This document shows, piece after piece, positions 29,512 through 37,275 of a stretch of 64,000 nucleotides of DNA. The position numbers and the translations under genes were made by a program. Each line of letters starts with the position of its first letter. Position 1 is the stretch's first letter. The notes beneath the pieces are model-generated. The model ran no database searches, had not been told where the DNA came from, and was given only the letters and a program-made list of their open reading frames with translations. The stretch is from Nocardia sp. Lineage in GTDB: Bacteria > Actinomycetota > Actinomycetes > Mycobacteriales > Mycobacteriaceae. Where the stretch lies: assembly GCA_014360565.1 (NCBI GenBank), contig JACIXH010000003.1, positions 1 to 64,000 of the forward strand, given 5' to 3'.

Positions 29512-29577
29512 GCCGCTGTCCCTTCGCTGATCCGCTGAACGCCCCCCATCAGATCAGACCACTCCGACACGCTGCGG

Positions 29578-29973
29578 CTAACCGGTCTCGGTCCGGCGGG
29601 TGGCGACTCGGCGCAACGCTGCCCGCAGTCCGGCGAATTCATCGGCACTGATCCGATCGACGAAGTGGTGCAGAACCAGATCGGACCGCCCGCCGACCCC
29701 GAGCGCTTCGTGCATCAGCCGGGCGCCGTGTTCCTCGCGGGTCACCGTCGGCCAGTACCGATACGCGCGCCCCGCGCGCTCCCTGTCCAGCCACGCTTTT
29801 CGATGCAGGTTGTCCATGGTCGACATCACGGTGGTGTAGGCGATATCGCGTTCGGAGACGAGTTCGTCGAACAGCTCACGCACCGTCGTCGCATCGACAT
29901 CGCGCTCCCACAGCCGATCCATCAGCACCGCCTCGAGATCGCCGAAACCACCCACTGCCGACCGACTCCTCAT
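29578..29973 (-). CDS. BlaI/MecI/CopY family winged-helix repressor
   Basis: 131 residues with the BlaI pattern: FGDLEAVLMDRLWERDVDATTVRELFDEL, then IAYTTVMSTMDNLHRKAWLDRERAGRAYRYWPTVTREEH. The recognition helix is TTVMSTMDNLHRKA. Such repressors are normally cleaved by a membrane metallopeptidase (BlaR-like, M56) encoded next door. No such gene is present here, so the signal partner is elsewhere or absent. ATG 29973 is chosen because family members begin just before the GDLE motif. Divergent from the sigma factor gene across 175 bases. Confidence 0.8.
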   Translation of the reverse strand: MRSRSAVGGFGDLEAVLMDRLWERDVDATTVRELFDELVSERDIAYTTVMSTMDNLHRKAWLDRERAGRAYRYWPTVTREEHGARLMHEALGVGGRSDLVLHHFVDRISADEFAGLRAALRRVATRRTETG

Positions 29974-30148
29974 CCTTGCCCGAATCGGCTTCACAGTACC
30001 GGCCACCACCTCGGCGACAGCGCCGCGCACGTCCACAGCCTCAGCGTCGAGTCCGCATCACCCGCGCGACATCGTCGGGGGTCGGCGGGTTGCGCCGGTT
30101 CGCCGGCTTCGGCGATCATCGGCGCATGCGGCACGCGCGGACGATCCG

Positions 30149-31036
30149 ATGACCGATGCCGGCGCGTTCGCCACCTTCCGGCCCTTGCTGTTCACGATCG
30201 CCTACGAGATCCTCGGCTGCGCCGCCGATGCCGAGGATGTGTTGCAGGACAGCTACCTTCGCTGGCGCGAGGCGACCGAGGTGACACATCCGCGCGCGTA
30301 CCTGGTGCAGATCGTCACCCGTCAGGCGATCAACCACCTGCGCACGGTCCGGCGCCGCCGCGAGGACTACGTCGGCACCTGGCTGCCCGAACCGATCCGC
30401 ACGGCGCCCGGTGCCGAGCACGACGTCGTGCTGGCCGAGTCGGTCTCGATGGCGGTGTTGCTGGTGCTGGAAACCCTCGGCCCCACCGAACGCGCGGTGT
30501 TCGTGCTGTCGGAAGTGTTCGGACACTCGCACGCGGAGATCGCGGACATGGTCGACAAGTCCGAAACCGCGGTGCGCCAGATCGCGCATCGGGCCCGCAC
30601 GCACGTCGCGGCGCGACGCCGACGTTTCCAACCCGACTCCGACACCAGTCGCGCGGTGATCGCCCGTTTCCTGCTGGCAGCCGACACCGGCGAGCTCGGC
30701 GCTCTGATGGAAGTACTCGCTCCCGACGTCGTCCAGATCTCCGACGGCGGCGGCCGCGTCACCGCCGCGCGCCGCCCGATCATCGGCGCCGAACCCGTCG
30801 CGCGGTTCCTGATCAAACTGGCGCAGAACTCGATGGCGGGCGCGACTGTCGAGTTCGGCAGCTTCAACGCACTACCCGCGGTCGTCGTCCGATCCAGCAC
30901 CGGCGATCTGGACACGGTGCTGGTGGTCGAGATGACCGAAAACCTCGTTACCGGCCTCTACGCGGTCCGCAACCCCGACAAACTACGGTCCATCGATGTG
31001 CTTCACATCCTCGACATCGCCGCCGACCTACCCTGA
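30149..31036 (+). CDS. ECF41-type sigma factor (SigJ-like) with SnoaL-like C-terminal domain
   Basis: 295 residues. Region 2 reads FRPLLFTIAYEILGCAADAEDVLQDSYLRW; region 4 reads LGPTERAVFVLSEVFGHSHAEIADMV. The linker and C-terminal extension carry three ECF41 hallmarks: TWLPEPI, SDGGG and RNPDKL. In this group an NTF2/SnoaL-like domain replaces an anti-sigma factor and tunes activity internally. The likely target is the downstream flavodoxin, which has a promoter-like TGTCACG-N16-TGTC before it, close to the published ECF41 consensus TGTCACA-N16-CGTC. The start at ATG 30149 has only a weak ribosome binding site. Confidence 0.88.
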   Translation: MTDAGAFATFRPLLFTIAYEILGCAADAEDVLQDSYLRWREATEVTHPRAYLVQIVTRQAINHLRTVRRRREDYVGTWLPEPIRTAPGAEHDVVLAESVSMAVLLVLETLGPTERAVFVLSEVFGHSHAEIADMVDKSETAVRQIAHRARTHVAARRRRFQPDSDTSRAVIARFLLAADTGELGALMEVLAPDVVQISDGGGRVTAARRPIIGAEPVARFLIKLAQNSMAGATVEFGSFNALPAVVVRSSTGDLDTVLVVEMTENLVTGLYAVRNPDKLRSIDVLHILDIAADLP

Positions 31037-31069
31037 CCACACGCTATGACCGAGGTCACAGCCGGGCGG

Positions 31070-31096
31070 TGTCACGTGTGGGCCGCGAGCGGTGTC
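31070..31096 (+). promoter_or_regulatory. Candidate ECF41 promoter before flavodoxin
   Basis: TGTCACG (31070-31076), 16 bases, then TGTC (31093-31096). This differs by one base in each element from the consensus known for ECF41 sigma factors (TGTCACA-N16-CGTC). It lies 44 bases before the flavodoxin ATG and directly after the sigma factor gene. Confidence 0.5.
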
Positions 31097-31139
31097 TTCG
31101 AGAGTGTCCAGCACTTCAGCGGAACGAAAGGGCCATCCC

Positions 31140-31613
31140 ATGAAGGTCATCCTCGTATGCAAGTCGGTGTCGCACGGCAACACCCAGCGCGTCGCCGAGA
31201 CCATGAACGAGGTACTCGGCGGCCGGGTCCTCGCCCCCGCCGACATCGACCCGGCCGAACTCGCCGACTGCGATCTCGTCGGCTTCGGCTCGGGCATCTA
31301 CACCATGGACTTCCACCCGCAACTGCGCGACTTCATCGCCGCACTGCCAACCGGGCACCGCGGCAAGGCGTTCATATTCCGCACCAGCGGATTCCCGGAG
31401 CCCCCCTTTCGCCGCTATGTCACCACCCTGACCCGCAGCATCGAACAGAAAGGCTTCGAGGTGATCGATGCCTTCGACTGCCGCGGCTTGGACACCGTGC
31501 TGCCGCTGCGCCTGGTCGGCGGCATCCGCAAAGGCCACCCCGACGCCGCCGACCTCACCGCCGCTCGTGTGTTCGCCGAAAAACTGCGGGCCGCCACTAC
31601 CGCCGCGCCCTGA
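31140..31613 (+). CDS. Flavodoxin family protein
   Basis: 157 residues. The FMN phosphate loop appears at the N-terminus (VCKSVSHGNTQRVAETM), the usual T/S-x-T-G-N-T position, followed by DCDLVGFGSGIYTMDFHP, whose aromatic residue would stack on the flavin. It fits flavodoxin-like electron carriers or menaquinone-dependent protoporphyrinogen oxidase-like proteins. ATG 31140 is chosen over the earlier in-frame start because AAAGGG precedes it and the N-terminal strand begins there. It follows the ECF41 gene in the same direction and is the likely target of that sigma factor. Confidence 0.8.
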   Translation: MKVILVCKSVSHGNTQRVAETMNEVLGGRVLAPADIDPAELADCDLVGFGSGIYTMDFHPQLRDFIAALPTGHRGKAFIFRTSGFPEPPFRRYVTTLTRSIEQKGFEVIDAFDCRGLDTVLPLRLVGGIRKGHPDAADLTAARVFAEKLRAATTAAP

Positions 31614-31639
31614 CCGCCCGAACTCGTCGGACCCTGATG

Positions 31640-31653
31640 CGAACATATGTTCG
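31640..31653. promoter_or_regulatory. LexA-type SOS box overlapping the dinB start
   Basis: CGAACATATGTTCG is a perfect palindrome and matches the actinobacterial LexA core CGAAC-N4-GTTCG. It contains the ATG at 31647 of dinB in its centre. Repressor bound here would directly cover the transcription and translation start. Confidence 0.75.
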
Positions 31654-32882
31654 TGTCCGATTCCGATGCTCCGCGCCGTCCGCGTATCCAGTCCCGCGCC
31701 GAGGCATCGATCCTGCACGCCGATCTCGACTCGTTCTACGCCTCGGTCGAACAGCGTGATCAGCCGTGGCTGCGCGGCAAACCGGTCATCGTGGGCGGCG
31801 GGGTGGTGCTGGCGGCCAGTTACGAGGCCAAGGCATTCGGGATCCGCACCCCGATGAACGCCGGGCAGGCGCTGCGCCTGTGCCCCCACGCGATCGTCGT
31901 GCCGCCGCGAATGTCGGCCTACGCGCAGGCGAGCAAGGCGGTGTTCGCGGTCTTCCACGACACCACCCCGATCGTGGAGGGGATCTCGATCGACGAGGCA
32001 TTCCTGGACGTGAGCGGGTTACGCCGGATCAGCGGCGAGCCGATCGAGGTTGGCCACCGGTTGCGCGCGCAGGTGGCCGATCGCGTGGGGCTGCCGATCT
32101 CGGTGGGCATCGCACGCAACAAATTTCTCGCCAAGGTCGCCTCCGCGGTCGCCAAACCCGACGGGCTGCGTCTGGTCGAACCCGGCAAAGAACTCGATTT
32201 CCTCCATCCTCTACCGGTGGAGCGACTCTGGGGCGTCGGCAAGGTCACCTCGGCGACCTTGCACGCCGACGGCATCACCCGCATCGGCCAACTCGCCGAA
32301 CTCGGCGAACCCCACCTGCGCGCGATCCTCGGGCCCGCCGCGGCCCGGCACCTGTTCGCCCTGTCCTGGGCTCGCGACCCACGCCGCGTGGAAACGGGCA
32401 AACGCAGAAGCTCGATCGGCGCTCAACGCGCCCTCGGCCGCAGGCCCCGCGACCCCGAGGAGATCGCCGCCTACCTCGACGGCCTCACCGACCGGCTCGG
32501 GCGCCGCCTGCGCGCCGCCGACCGCGTGTGCCGAACAGTGGTGCTGCGCCTACGGTTCGACGATTTCACCCGGGCCACTCGCTCGCACACCCTCGTCGAA
32601 GCCACCGATGCCTCCGCCGCCATCCGCCATGCCGCCCGCCTGCTGCTCGACACCGCCCAACCGCTGATCACCGAGCGCGGCATCACCCTGATCGGGCTGT
32701 CGCTGACCAACCTCGACGACGCCGACACCATGCAACTGACCCTGCCCCTGGAACCGCGCGCCGAGAACACCCTCGATGCCACCCTCGACGATCTACGCCG
32801 CCGCTTCGGCTCCTCCGCGGTCACCCGCGCCGCACTGCTGCGCAGCGGCGAGGGGATCTCGGTGCCGCTACTGCCCGACTGA
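31647..32882 (+). CDS. dinB: DNA polymerase IV (Y-family, translesion)
   Basis: 411-residue Y-family polymerase. The first metal-binding acid is in ILHADLDSFYASVEQRD, the second pair in GISIDEAFLDVSG (SIDE motif), followed by VGIARNKFLAKVASAVAKPDG and the helix-hairpin-helix LWGVGKVTSATLHADG. Near the C-terminus QLTLPL is a good beta-clamp binding motif. It performs error-prone bypass of lesions. The only starts before the polymerase fold are ATG 31647 and GTG 31653, both without a Shine-Dalgarno sequence and both inside the LexA-type box, so a leaderless SOS-induced message is likely. Confidence 0.93.
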   Translation: MFVSDSDAPRRPRIQSRAEASILHADLDSFYASVEQRDQPWLRGKPVIVGGGVVLAASYEAKAFGIRTPMNAGQALRLCPHAIVVPPRMSAYAQASKAVFAVFHDTTPIVEGISIDEAFLDVSGLRRISGEPIEVGHRLRAQVADRVGLPISVGIARNKFLAKVASAVAKPDGLRLVEPGKELDFLHPLPVERLWGVGKVTSATLHADGITRIGQLAELGEPHLRAILGPAAARHLFALSWARDPRRVETGKRRSSIGAQRALGRRPRDPEEIAAYLDGLTDRLGRRLRAADRVCRTVVLRLRFDDFTRATRSHTLVEATDASAAIRHAARLLLDTAQPLITERGITLIGLSLTNLDDADTMQLTLPLEPRAENTLDATLDDLRRRFGSSAVTRAALLRSGEGISVPLLPD

Positions 32883-32900
32883 CCCCGAATTCGCAGGAAA

Positions 32901-32914
32901 GCCGCAGGTGCGGC
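32901..32914 (+). terminator. Weak hairpin after dinB
   Basis: GCCGC-AGGT-GCGGC followed by ATTCTT: a 5-base GC stem, 18 bases beyond the dinB stop. It could end the dinB transcript, but the stem is short. Confidence 0.35.
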
Positions 32915-32982
32915 ATTCTTACTGCCCGGGGGCTTGCGCGACAGCGGTCCTGCGACCACCGACTCCGAAGAGGACAACCGCG

Positions 32983-33330
32983 ATGCCCTATGCCGTCATC
33001 GGCTTCCTGACCTTGGCCCTGTGGGTGTATTGCCTGGTCGACATCGTCACCAGCCCCGACGCCGGCATCCGGCACCTGCCCAAGATGGGCTGGATCATCG
33101 TCGTGGTCCTGATCCCCACGATCGGCGCGTTGCTGTGGTTGTTCGCGGGCAGACCCGTCGGTGAAGCGCGCCCGGCCTCGACTACCCGCTTCGGCGAATA
33201 CGACCGCCCCGGCCGCCAGGTCGCGTCGAATCCCGACGACGACGAGGCCTTCCTGCGCGGCCTGCGTGAGCGCGCCGAGCAGCAGCGACGCGAGGCCCGC
33301 AGACAGCAGGAACAACGCGACCAGGACTGA
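32983..33330 (+). CDS. Small membrane protein with PLDc_N-like domain
   Basis: 115 residues. Two membrane helices (AVIGFLTLALWVYCLVDIV and MGWIIVVVLIPTIGALLWLF) separated by a short loop TSPDAGIRHLPK, followed by a cytoplasmic charged tail ending in a run of Glu/Gln/Arg. The pattern matches the phospholipase D N-terminal-like membrane module (PLDc_N, PF13396), which in actinobacteria often stands alone without a phospholipase. The start ATG 32983 follows AGAGGA. Converges with the fructose bisphosphatase gene 3 bases away. Function unknown. Confidence 0.75.
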   Translation: MPYAVIGFLTLALWVYCLVDIVTSPDAGIRHLPKMGWIIVVVLIPTIGALLWLFAGRPVGEARPASTTRFGEYDRPGRQVASNPDDDEAFLRGLRERAEQQRREARRQQEQRDQD

Positions 33331-33333
33331 CCA

Positions 33334-34413
33334 CTACGTGCGCTGATCGTGTTTGGCGGGCCGGAACAGTGACCGGGTACCGAACAGCGAACTGTCGAAC
33401 CGCTTGTCCGCGTCCGGTTCCCGGTGATAGCGCTCGATGCGCAGCACCTCGTTGCGGGATCCGAAGATGAACGGCACCCGCTGATGCACCTCGACCGGGG
33501 TCAACTCCATCATCGGTTCGTGTCCGGTACTCGCCGCCCCGCCTGCCTGCTCGACGATGAACGCGATCGGATTCGCCCCGTACAGCAGCGAAACACGTCC
33601 CGGCCGCGTGGGATTGCGCGTATCGCGCGGGTACAGATACACCCCGCCCCTGGTCAGGATGTGGAAGGTATCGGCCACCAGTGACGCCACCCACCGCATG
33701 TTGAAGTCGCGGCCACGCGGGCCCTCCACCCCCTCCAAACACTCGAGGACATACCGGCGTACCGGACGCTCCCAGAACCGTTCGTTGGCGGCGTTGATCG
33801 CGAAACCCGAGGTGTCCTCGGGAATGCGCATCTGCGGATGCGTCAGCACGAACGCCCCGATCTCGCGATCGAGGGTGAATCCGTCGACCCCACTGCCGGT
33901 GGTGAGCACCAACATCGTCGCGGGCCCGTACAGGGTGAACCCCGCACACACCTGCTGTGCACCCGGTTGCAGAAAGTCGGCGTCGACCGGATCCGCCGCT
34001 CCGTCGACAACCTCCTGCGGCGCCCGCAGAATGCTGAAAATGGAACCGACAGGCAGATTCACGTCGATATTGCTCGACCCGTCCAGCGCGTCATAGGCCA
34101 GCAGATACTTCCCCCGGCGCTGCGTCGCCGGCAGCACGGTCGCATGCTGTTCGGACAGCAAGCCCGACAGATGCCCCGACCATTGCGTCTGGCCCACCAT
34201 GATCTCGTCGGTCAGCACATCGAGCCGCCCGCTCACCGACGCCTCGTCCGCAACCCCCGATCCGACAATCGCGCCCCGGGTCACCTGGTTGGCGATGATC
34301 TTCGCCGCCGTGGCCACCACATTCACCAGCGCGGAGAATTCCCCCGACGAACCGGGATGCCGATGTTCTTCCTCGATCGTGTAGCGGGTGAGCGTCTTCA
34401 ACCCATTCGGCAT
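33334..34413 (-). CDS. fbp: Class I fructose-1,6-bisphosphatase
   Basis: 359 residues. The metal-binding motif YDALDGSSNIDVN, the preceding LSEQ segment, and the substrate region SLLYGANPIAFIVEQAGG with nearby GRVS are the signatures of class I enzymes. These hydrolyse fructose 1,6-bisphosphate to fructose 6-phosphate in gluconeogenesis or CO2 fixation. Most actinobacteria rely on the unrelated class II GlpX, so a class I enzyme is notable. ATG 34413 is preceded by AGGGA 5-6 bases away; the longer open frame upstream reads into the divergent promoter and is rejected. Nothing in the neighbourhood points to carbon fixation. Confidence 0.9.
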   Translation of the reverse strand: MPNGLKTLTRYTIEEEHRHPGSSGEFSALVNVVATAAKIIANQVTRGAIVGSGVADEASVSGRLDVLTDEIMVGQTQWSGHLSGLLSEQHATVLPATQRRGKYLLAYDALDGSSNIDVNLPVGSIFSILRAPQEVVDGAADPVDADFLQPGAQQVCAGFTLYGPATMLVLTTGSGVDGFTLDREIGAFVLTHPQMRIPEDTSGFAINAANERFWERPVRRYVLECLEGVEGPRGRDFNMRWVASLVADTFHILTRGGVYLYPRDTRNPTRPGRVSLLYGANPIAFIVEQAGGAASTGHEPMMELTPVEVHQRVPFIFGSRNEVLRIERYHREPDADKRFDSSLFGTRSLFRPAKHDQRT

Positions 34414-34535
34414 TCGATCCCATCCCTGTCGAACCCGGTGCGTCCCTTGCACTTTCCAGAATGGCTCACGCTCCGCCCACAAGCAATGCGCACTTTTCCG
34501 GTCACCGAGGCCTACGTATCGATCGAAGTTCACAC

Positions 34536-34567
34536 TTGACCTTGCCCCTGGGGGCAGCATCTACATT
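34536..34567 (+). promoter_or_regulatory. MerR-type promoter with 20-base spacer and internal dyad
   Basis: -35 TTGACC (34536-34541) and -10 TACATT (34562-34567) are 20 bases apart. The spacer contains the dyad TGCCCC-TG-GGGGCA (34543-34556). Over-long spacers with a central dyad are the hallmark of promoters activated by MerR proteins through DNA untwisting. The ATG at 34574 lies 6 bases after the -10, so the message is probably leaderless. Confidence 0.75.
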
Positions 34568-34573
34568 CGATCC

Positions 34574-35428
34574 ATGCGGATCGGAGAACTCGCCCGGCTG
34601 GCCCAACTCAGCCCCAAGGCCATCAGGCGGTACGAGGAGTTGGGGCTGGTCGCGCCGAACAGACACCCCAACGGTTTCCGCGAGTACGACGACCACACGG
34701 TTCGACTCGTGCGCGAGATCCGAACCCTCAATCGCCTGGGAATCCCGGTGGAGGAGACACGTCCGTTCCTCGACTGCCTGGCGACGGGCAGCGAACACGT
34801 CGACGACTGCCCGGCCTCACTGGCCGAATACCAGCGCACCATCGACGCGTTGACCACCGAAATCGACGCGCTCACCGCCCGCAGAGACGCCCTCGCCGAT
34901 CGCCTCCGTGACGCCGCCCACCGCCGTAGCTCCACCCGGACGCTCCCGCTGCCCAGCGCGCCAGCCGCACTACTCGAACCAGTCGACGACGGTGCGGCCG
35001 CGCGTCTGTCCGCAGCCGGCGCGAGTACTCCCGTCGATCCCCGAAACCCCCATCGGGACACCCGAGCTGAAGGAATCATGATGGTCCAGAGCCCCGCGAT
35101 CGCTCACACAACCGCGGTCACCGACGAATCGTTCGACCGCGACGTGCTCGCCCGAGCGGGACTTGTCCTGGTGGACTTCTGGGCCACATGGTGCCCTTCG
35201 TGCAAGATGCTCGCCCCCGTGCTGGCAGAAGTCGCCCGCGAACGCGCGAACACCCTGACCGTGTGCACCCTCAACACCGACGAAAACCCGCTCACCACCC
35301 GCGACTACCAGATCATGGCGGCGCCCACGCTGCTGCTGTTCCGCGATGGTGAGCTCATCCGGACCCTGGTCGGTGTGCGCTCGAAGGCACGGCTTCTCGC
35401 CGAGTTGGACGCGGCGCTGCAGGGTTGA
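34574..35428 (+). CDS. MerR-family regulator fused to a thioredoxin domain
   Basis: 284 residues. Residues 1-70 are a MerR winged helix (MRIGELARLAQLSPKAIRRYEELGLV, then NGFREYDDHTVRLVREI). A dimerisation coiled coil at about 95-118 (TTEIDALTARRDALADRL) follows two cysteines in LDCLATGSEHVDDC. After a linker, residues about 169-284 form thioredoxin: VLVDFWATWCPSCKMLAPVLAE with active site WCPSC (usual WCGPC), and the cis-Pro loop MAAPTLLLF. No stop separates the parts. An in-frame ATG at 35081 with GAAGGA 6 bases upstream could also yield free thioredoxin (115 residues). The MerR-type promoter upstream implies autoregulation, and a redox signal is the natural guess. Confidence 0.85.
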   Translation: MRIGELARLAQLSPKAIRRYEELGLVAPNRHPNGFREYDDHTVRLVREIRTLNRLGIPVEETRPFLDCLATGSEHVDDCPASLAEYQRTIDALTTEIDALTARRDALADRLRDAAHRRSSTRTLPLPSAPAALLEPVDDGAAARLSAAGASTPVDPRNPHRDTRAEGIMMVQSPAIAHTTAVTDESFDRDVLARAGLVLVDFWATWCPSCKMLAPVLAEVARERANTLTVCTLNTDENPLTTRDYQIMAAPTLLLFRDGELIRTLVGVRSKARLLAELDAALQG

Positions 35429-35553
35429 TCGCGGTCGGCAATGCCGTCCAGTCCCCGCACGGAGTGGGCTGCGGAGGTCCTTGCGCCGCAGGCCAACTGC
35501 CGGATCCGGCGAACCTGCCACGGTGGCGCCACACACGGACGTACGATCCGAGC

Positions 35554-35955
35554 GTGGCCGAATCGAATGGTTCCACCCCGCTGCGTGTGCTGGTGTACAG
35601 CAACGATGCCGATACCCGTCAACAGGTGATCCTGGCGCTGGGGCGGAGGCCGCGCGCCGATCTACCGGAGCTCGACTTCTTCGAGGTCGCCACCGCGCCG
35701 GTGGTCATTCAGCAGATGGATGCCGGTGGGATCGATCTGGCCATCCTCGACGGTGAATCCGCCCCGACCGGCGGGCTCGGCATCGCCAAGCAACTCAAGG
35801 ACGAGATCGCGCAGTGCCCGCCGGTGGTGGTGCTCACCGGTCGGCCCGACGACGCCTGGCTGGCCAACTGGTCGCGGGCCGAGGCAGCTGTCTCGCACCC
35901 GATCGATGCCATGCAGCTCACCAACGCGGTAGCCGGGATCCTGCTCGCCCGCTGA
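35554..35955 (+). CDS. Receiver-like (CheY-fold) protein upstream of nuo
   Basis: 133 residues, a stand-alone receiver-like domain: LRVLVYSNDADTRQQV, then DLAILDGESAPTGGLGIAKQL with the candidate phospho-acceptor Asp, VVVLTGRPDDAW, and SHPIDAMQL where the conserved Lys-Pro of true receivers is His-Pro. Loss of the Lys suggests weak or altered phospho-switching. A similar small response-regulator-like gene lies before nuoA in mycobacteria (Rv3143 in M. tuberculosis), so this is a conserved neighbour. It starts at GTG 35554 without an obvious Shine-Dalgarno sequence. The link to complex I is unknown. Confidence 0.75.
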   Translation: MAESNGSTPLRVLVYSNDADTRQQVILALGRRPRADLPELDFFEVATAPVVIQQMDAGGIDLAILDGESAPTGGLGIAKQLKDEIAQCPPVVVLTGRPDDAWLANWSRAEAAVSHPIDAMQLTNAVAGILLAR

Positions 35956-36329
35956 TTCGCAGCATCCGGGCACCGTCCCGAACCCTCGGATAGTCCGCCT
36001 TCGTACCTTTCTGCCCATAGCCACTGGTGACGCCAGTGGTTCGCGGCCGCATGCCCGCAGCCGATTACCCCCGTATCGCTCATGAATCGCGGTACCGATA
36101 TCGATCAAACCCCACCCCGGAAACGTGCGGCGGAGTCTCGAAACGGCGGTAGTCTGTGCTCTAGCTCACACGAGCACGGGCTCTTGTATAACGCTCCGCC
36201 ATCGCTGCACAGCCTTGCGCGAGCCCCGGTTCGGCGGACAACGTTCCTCGGCCCCGTCTCGCCGAAAGCTGCCGTCCGCGGCCGGGCCACACGGCTCGGC
36301 CTGCTCCAGCGAGGAGGGGAAGTGCAGTC
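35956..36329. other. Promoter and leader region of the nuo operon
   Basis: 374 bases without a credible gene. It contains a CRP-like site (36155-36170), an extended -10 TGTATAAC with hexamer TATAAC (36187-36192), and a strong AGGAGGGG ribosome binding site just before the GTG of nuoA. The transcript would have a leader of about 130 bases whose role is not visible. No riboswitch class is recognised. Confidence 0.6.
36155..36170. promoter_or_regulatory. CRP-like site upstream of nuo operon
   Basis: TGTGCTCTAGCTCACA matches TGTGA-N6-TCACA with one mismatch. Its centre is about 36-41 bases before the start predicted from the -10 at 36187, where it would overlap the poor -35 region. This is the usual position of a class II activator site. 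A CRP/Cmr-type regulator is the natural candidate. Confidence 0.55.
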
Positions 36330-36710
36330 GTGAATATCGAGGTGCCCGCACTCGTACTCGGCGCCATCGCCGCGGCGTTCGCGGTGTTCTCCGTCATCAT
36401 GGCGTCGCTGATCGGCCCGAAACGCTACAACAGGGCCAAACTCGAACCCTATGAATGCGGCATCGAGCCGACCCCGCACGCCGTCGCGGGCGGCCCGGGA
36501 AATACAGGGGGACAGCGCTTCCCGGTGAAGTACTACCTCACCGCGATGCTGTTCATCATCTTCGACATCGAGATCGTGTTCCTCTACCCCTGGGCCGTGC
36601 ATTTCGACACGCTCGGGCTCTTCGGTCTCGCCGCGATGGCCCTGTTCATCGTCAACGTGTCCGTCGCCTACGCCTACGAGTGGCGTCGCGGCGGCCTCAG
36701 CTGGGAATGA
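36330..36710 (+). CDS. nuoA: NADH-quinone oxidoreductase subunit A
   Basis: 126-residue membrane subunit of complex I with three membrane helices. The conserved loop [12 protein letters not shown] and the acidic segment [15 protein letters not shown] are diagnostic. It sits next to NuoH, J and K at the joint between quinone site and proton pumps. It starts at GTG 36330 with AGGAGGGGAAG upstream, the strongest ribosome binding site of the operon. First gene of nuoA-N. Confidence 0.97.
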   Translation: MNIEVPALVLGAIAAAFAVFSVIMASLIGPKRYNRAKLEPYECGIEPTPHAVAGGPGNTGGQRFPVKYYLTAMLFIIFDIEIVFLYPWAVHFDTLGLFGLAAMALFIVNVSVAYAYEWRRGGLSWE

Positions 36711-36720
36711 GTGGCAAATA

Positions 36721-37275
36721 ATGGGTCTCGAAGAGAAACTGCCCAGCGGGTTCCTGCTGAGCACGGTCGAGGATTTCGCCGGCTACCTGCGTAAGGGCTC
36801 CGTCTGGCCTGCCACCTTCGGGCTGGCGTGCTGCGCGATCGAGATGATGGCCACCGGCGCCGGACGATTCGACATCGCCCGCTTCGGCATGGAGGCGTTT
36901 CGCGCCTCCCCACGTCAGGCCGACCTGATGATCGTGGCGGGACGGGTGAGCCAGAAGATGGCGCCGGTGCTGCGCCAGGTCTACGACCAGATGACCGAAC
37001 CGAAATGGGTGCTGGCCATGGGGGTCTGCGCGTCCTCGGGCGGCATGTTCAACAACTACGCCATCGTGCAGGGCGTCGATCACATCGTCCCGGTCGACAT
37101 CTACCTGCCCGGCTGCCCGCCGCGCCCGGAGATGCTGCTCAACGCGATCTTGGCGCTGCACGCCAAGATCGCCGAGATGCCGATGGGCGTCAACCGCGAG
37201 GAAGCTATCCGCGCCGCCGAGAAAGCCGCGCTGGCGAGCACGCCGACCATCCGGATGGAGGGCCTGCTGCGATGA
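36721..37275 (+). CDS. nuoB: NADH-quinone oxidoreductase subunit B
   Basis: 184 residues. Carries the N2 [4Fe-4S] cluster next to the quinone site: the tandem cysteines in [11 protein letters not shown], a Cys in [12 protein letters not shown] and the last in [10 protein letters not shown]. Length and motifs are normal. The stop overlaps the nuoC start (ATGA), giving translational coupling. Confidence 0.97.
   Translation: MGLEEKLPSGFLLSTVEDFAGYLRKGSVWPATFGLACCAIEMMATGAGRFDIARFGMEAFRASPRQADLMIVAGRVSQKMAPVLRQVYDQMTEPKWVLAMGVCASSGGMFNNYAIVQGVDHIVPVDIYLPGCPPRPEMLLNAILALHAKIAEMPMGVNREEAIRAAEKAALASTPTIRMEGLLR

Noticed and set aside
26794-31036. AhpD/CMD-like gene as the classic partner of the ECF41 sigma factor
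   Set aside because: Partners are normally adjacent; here 3 kb and several oppositely oriented genes intervene. The flavodoxin is closer and has a promoter-like site.
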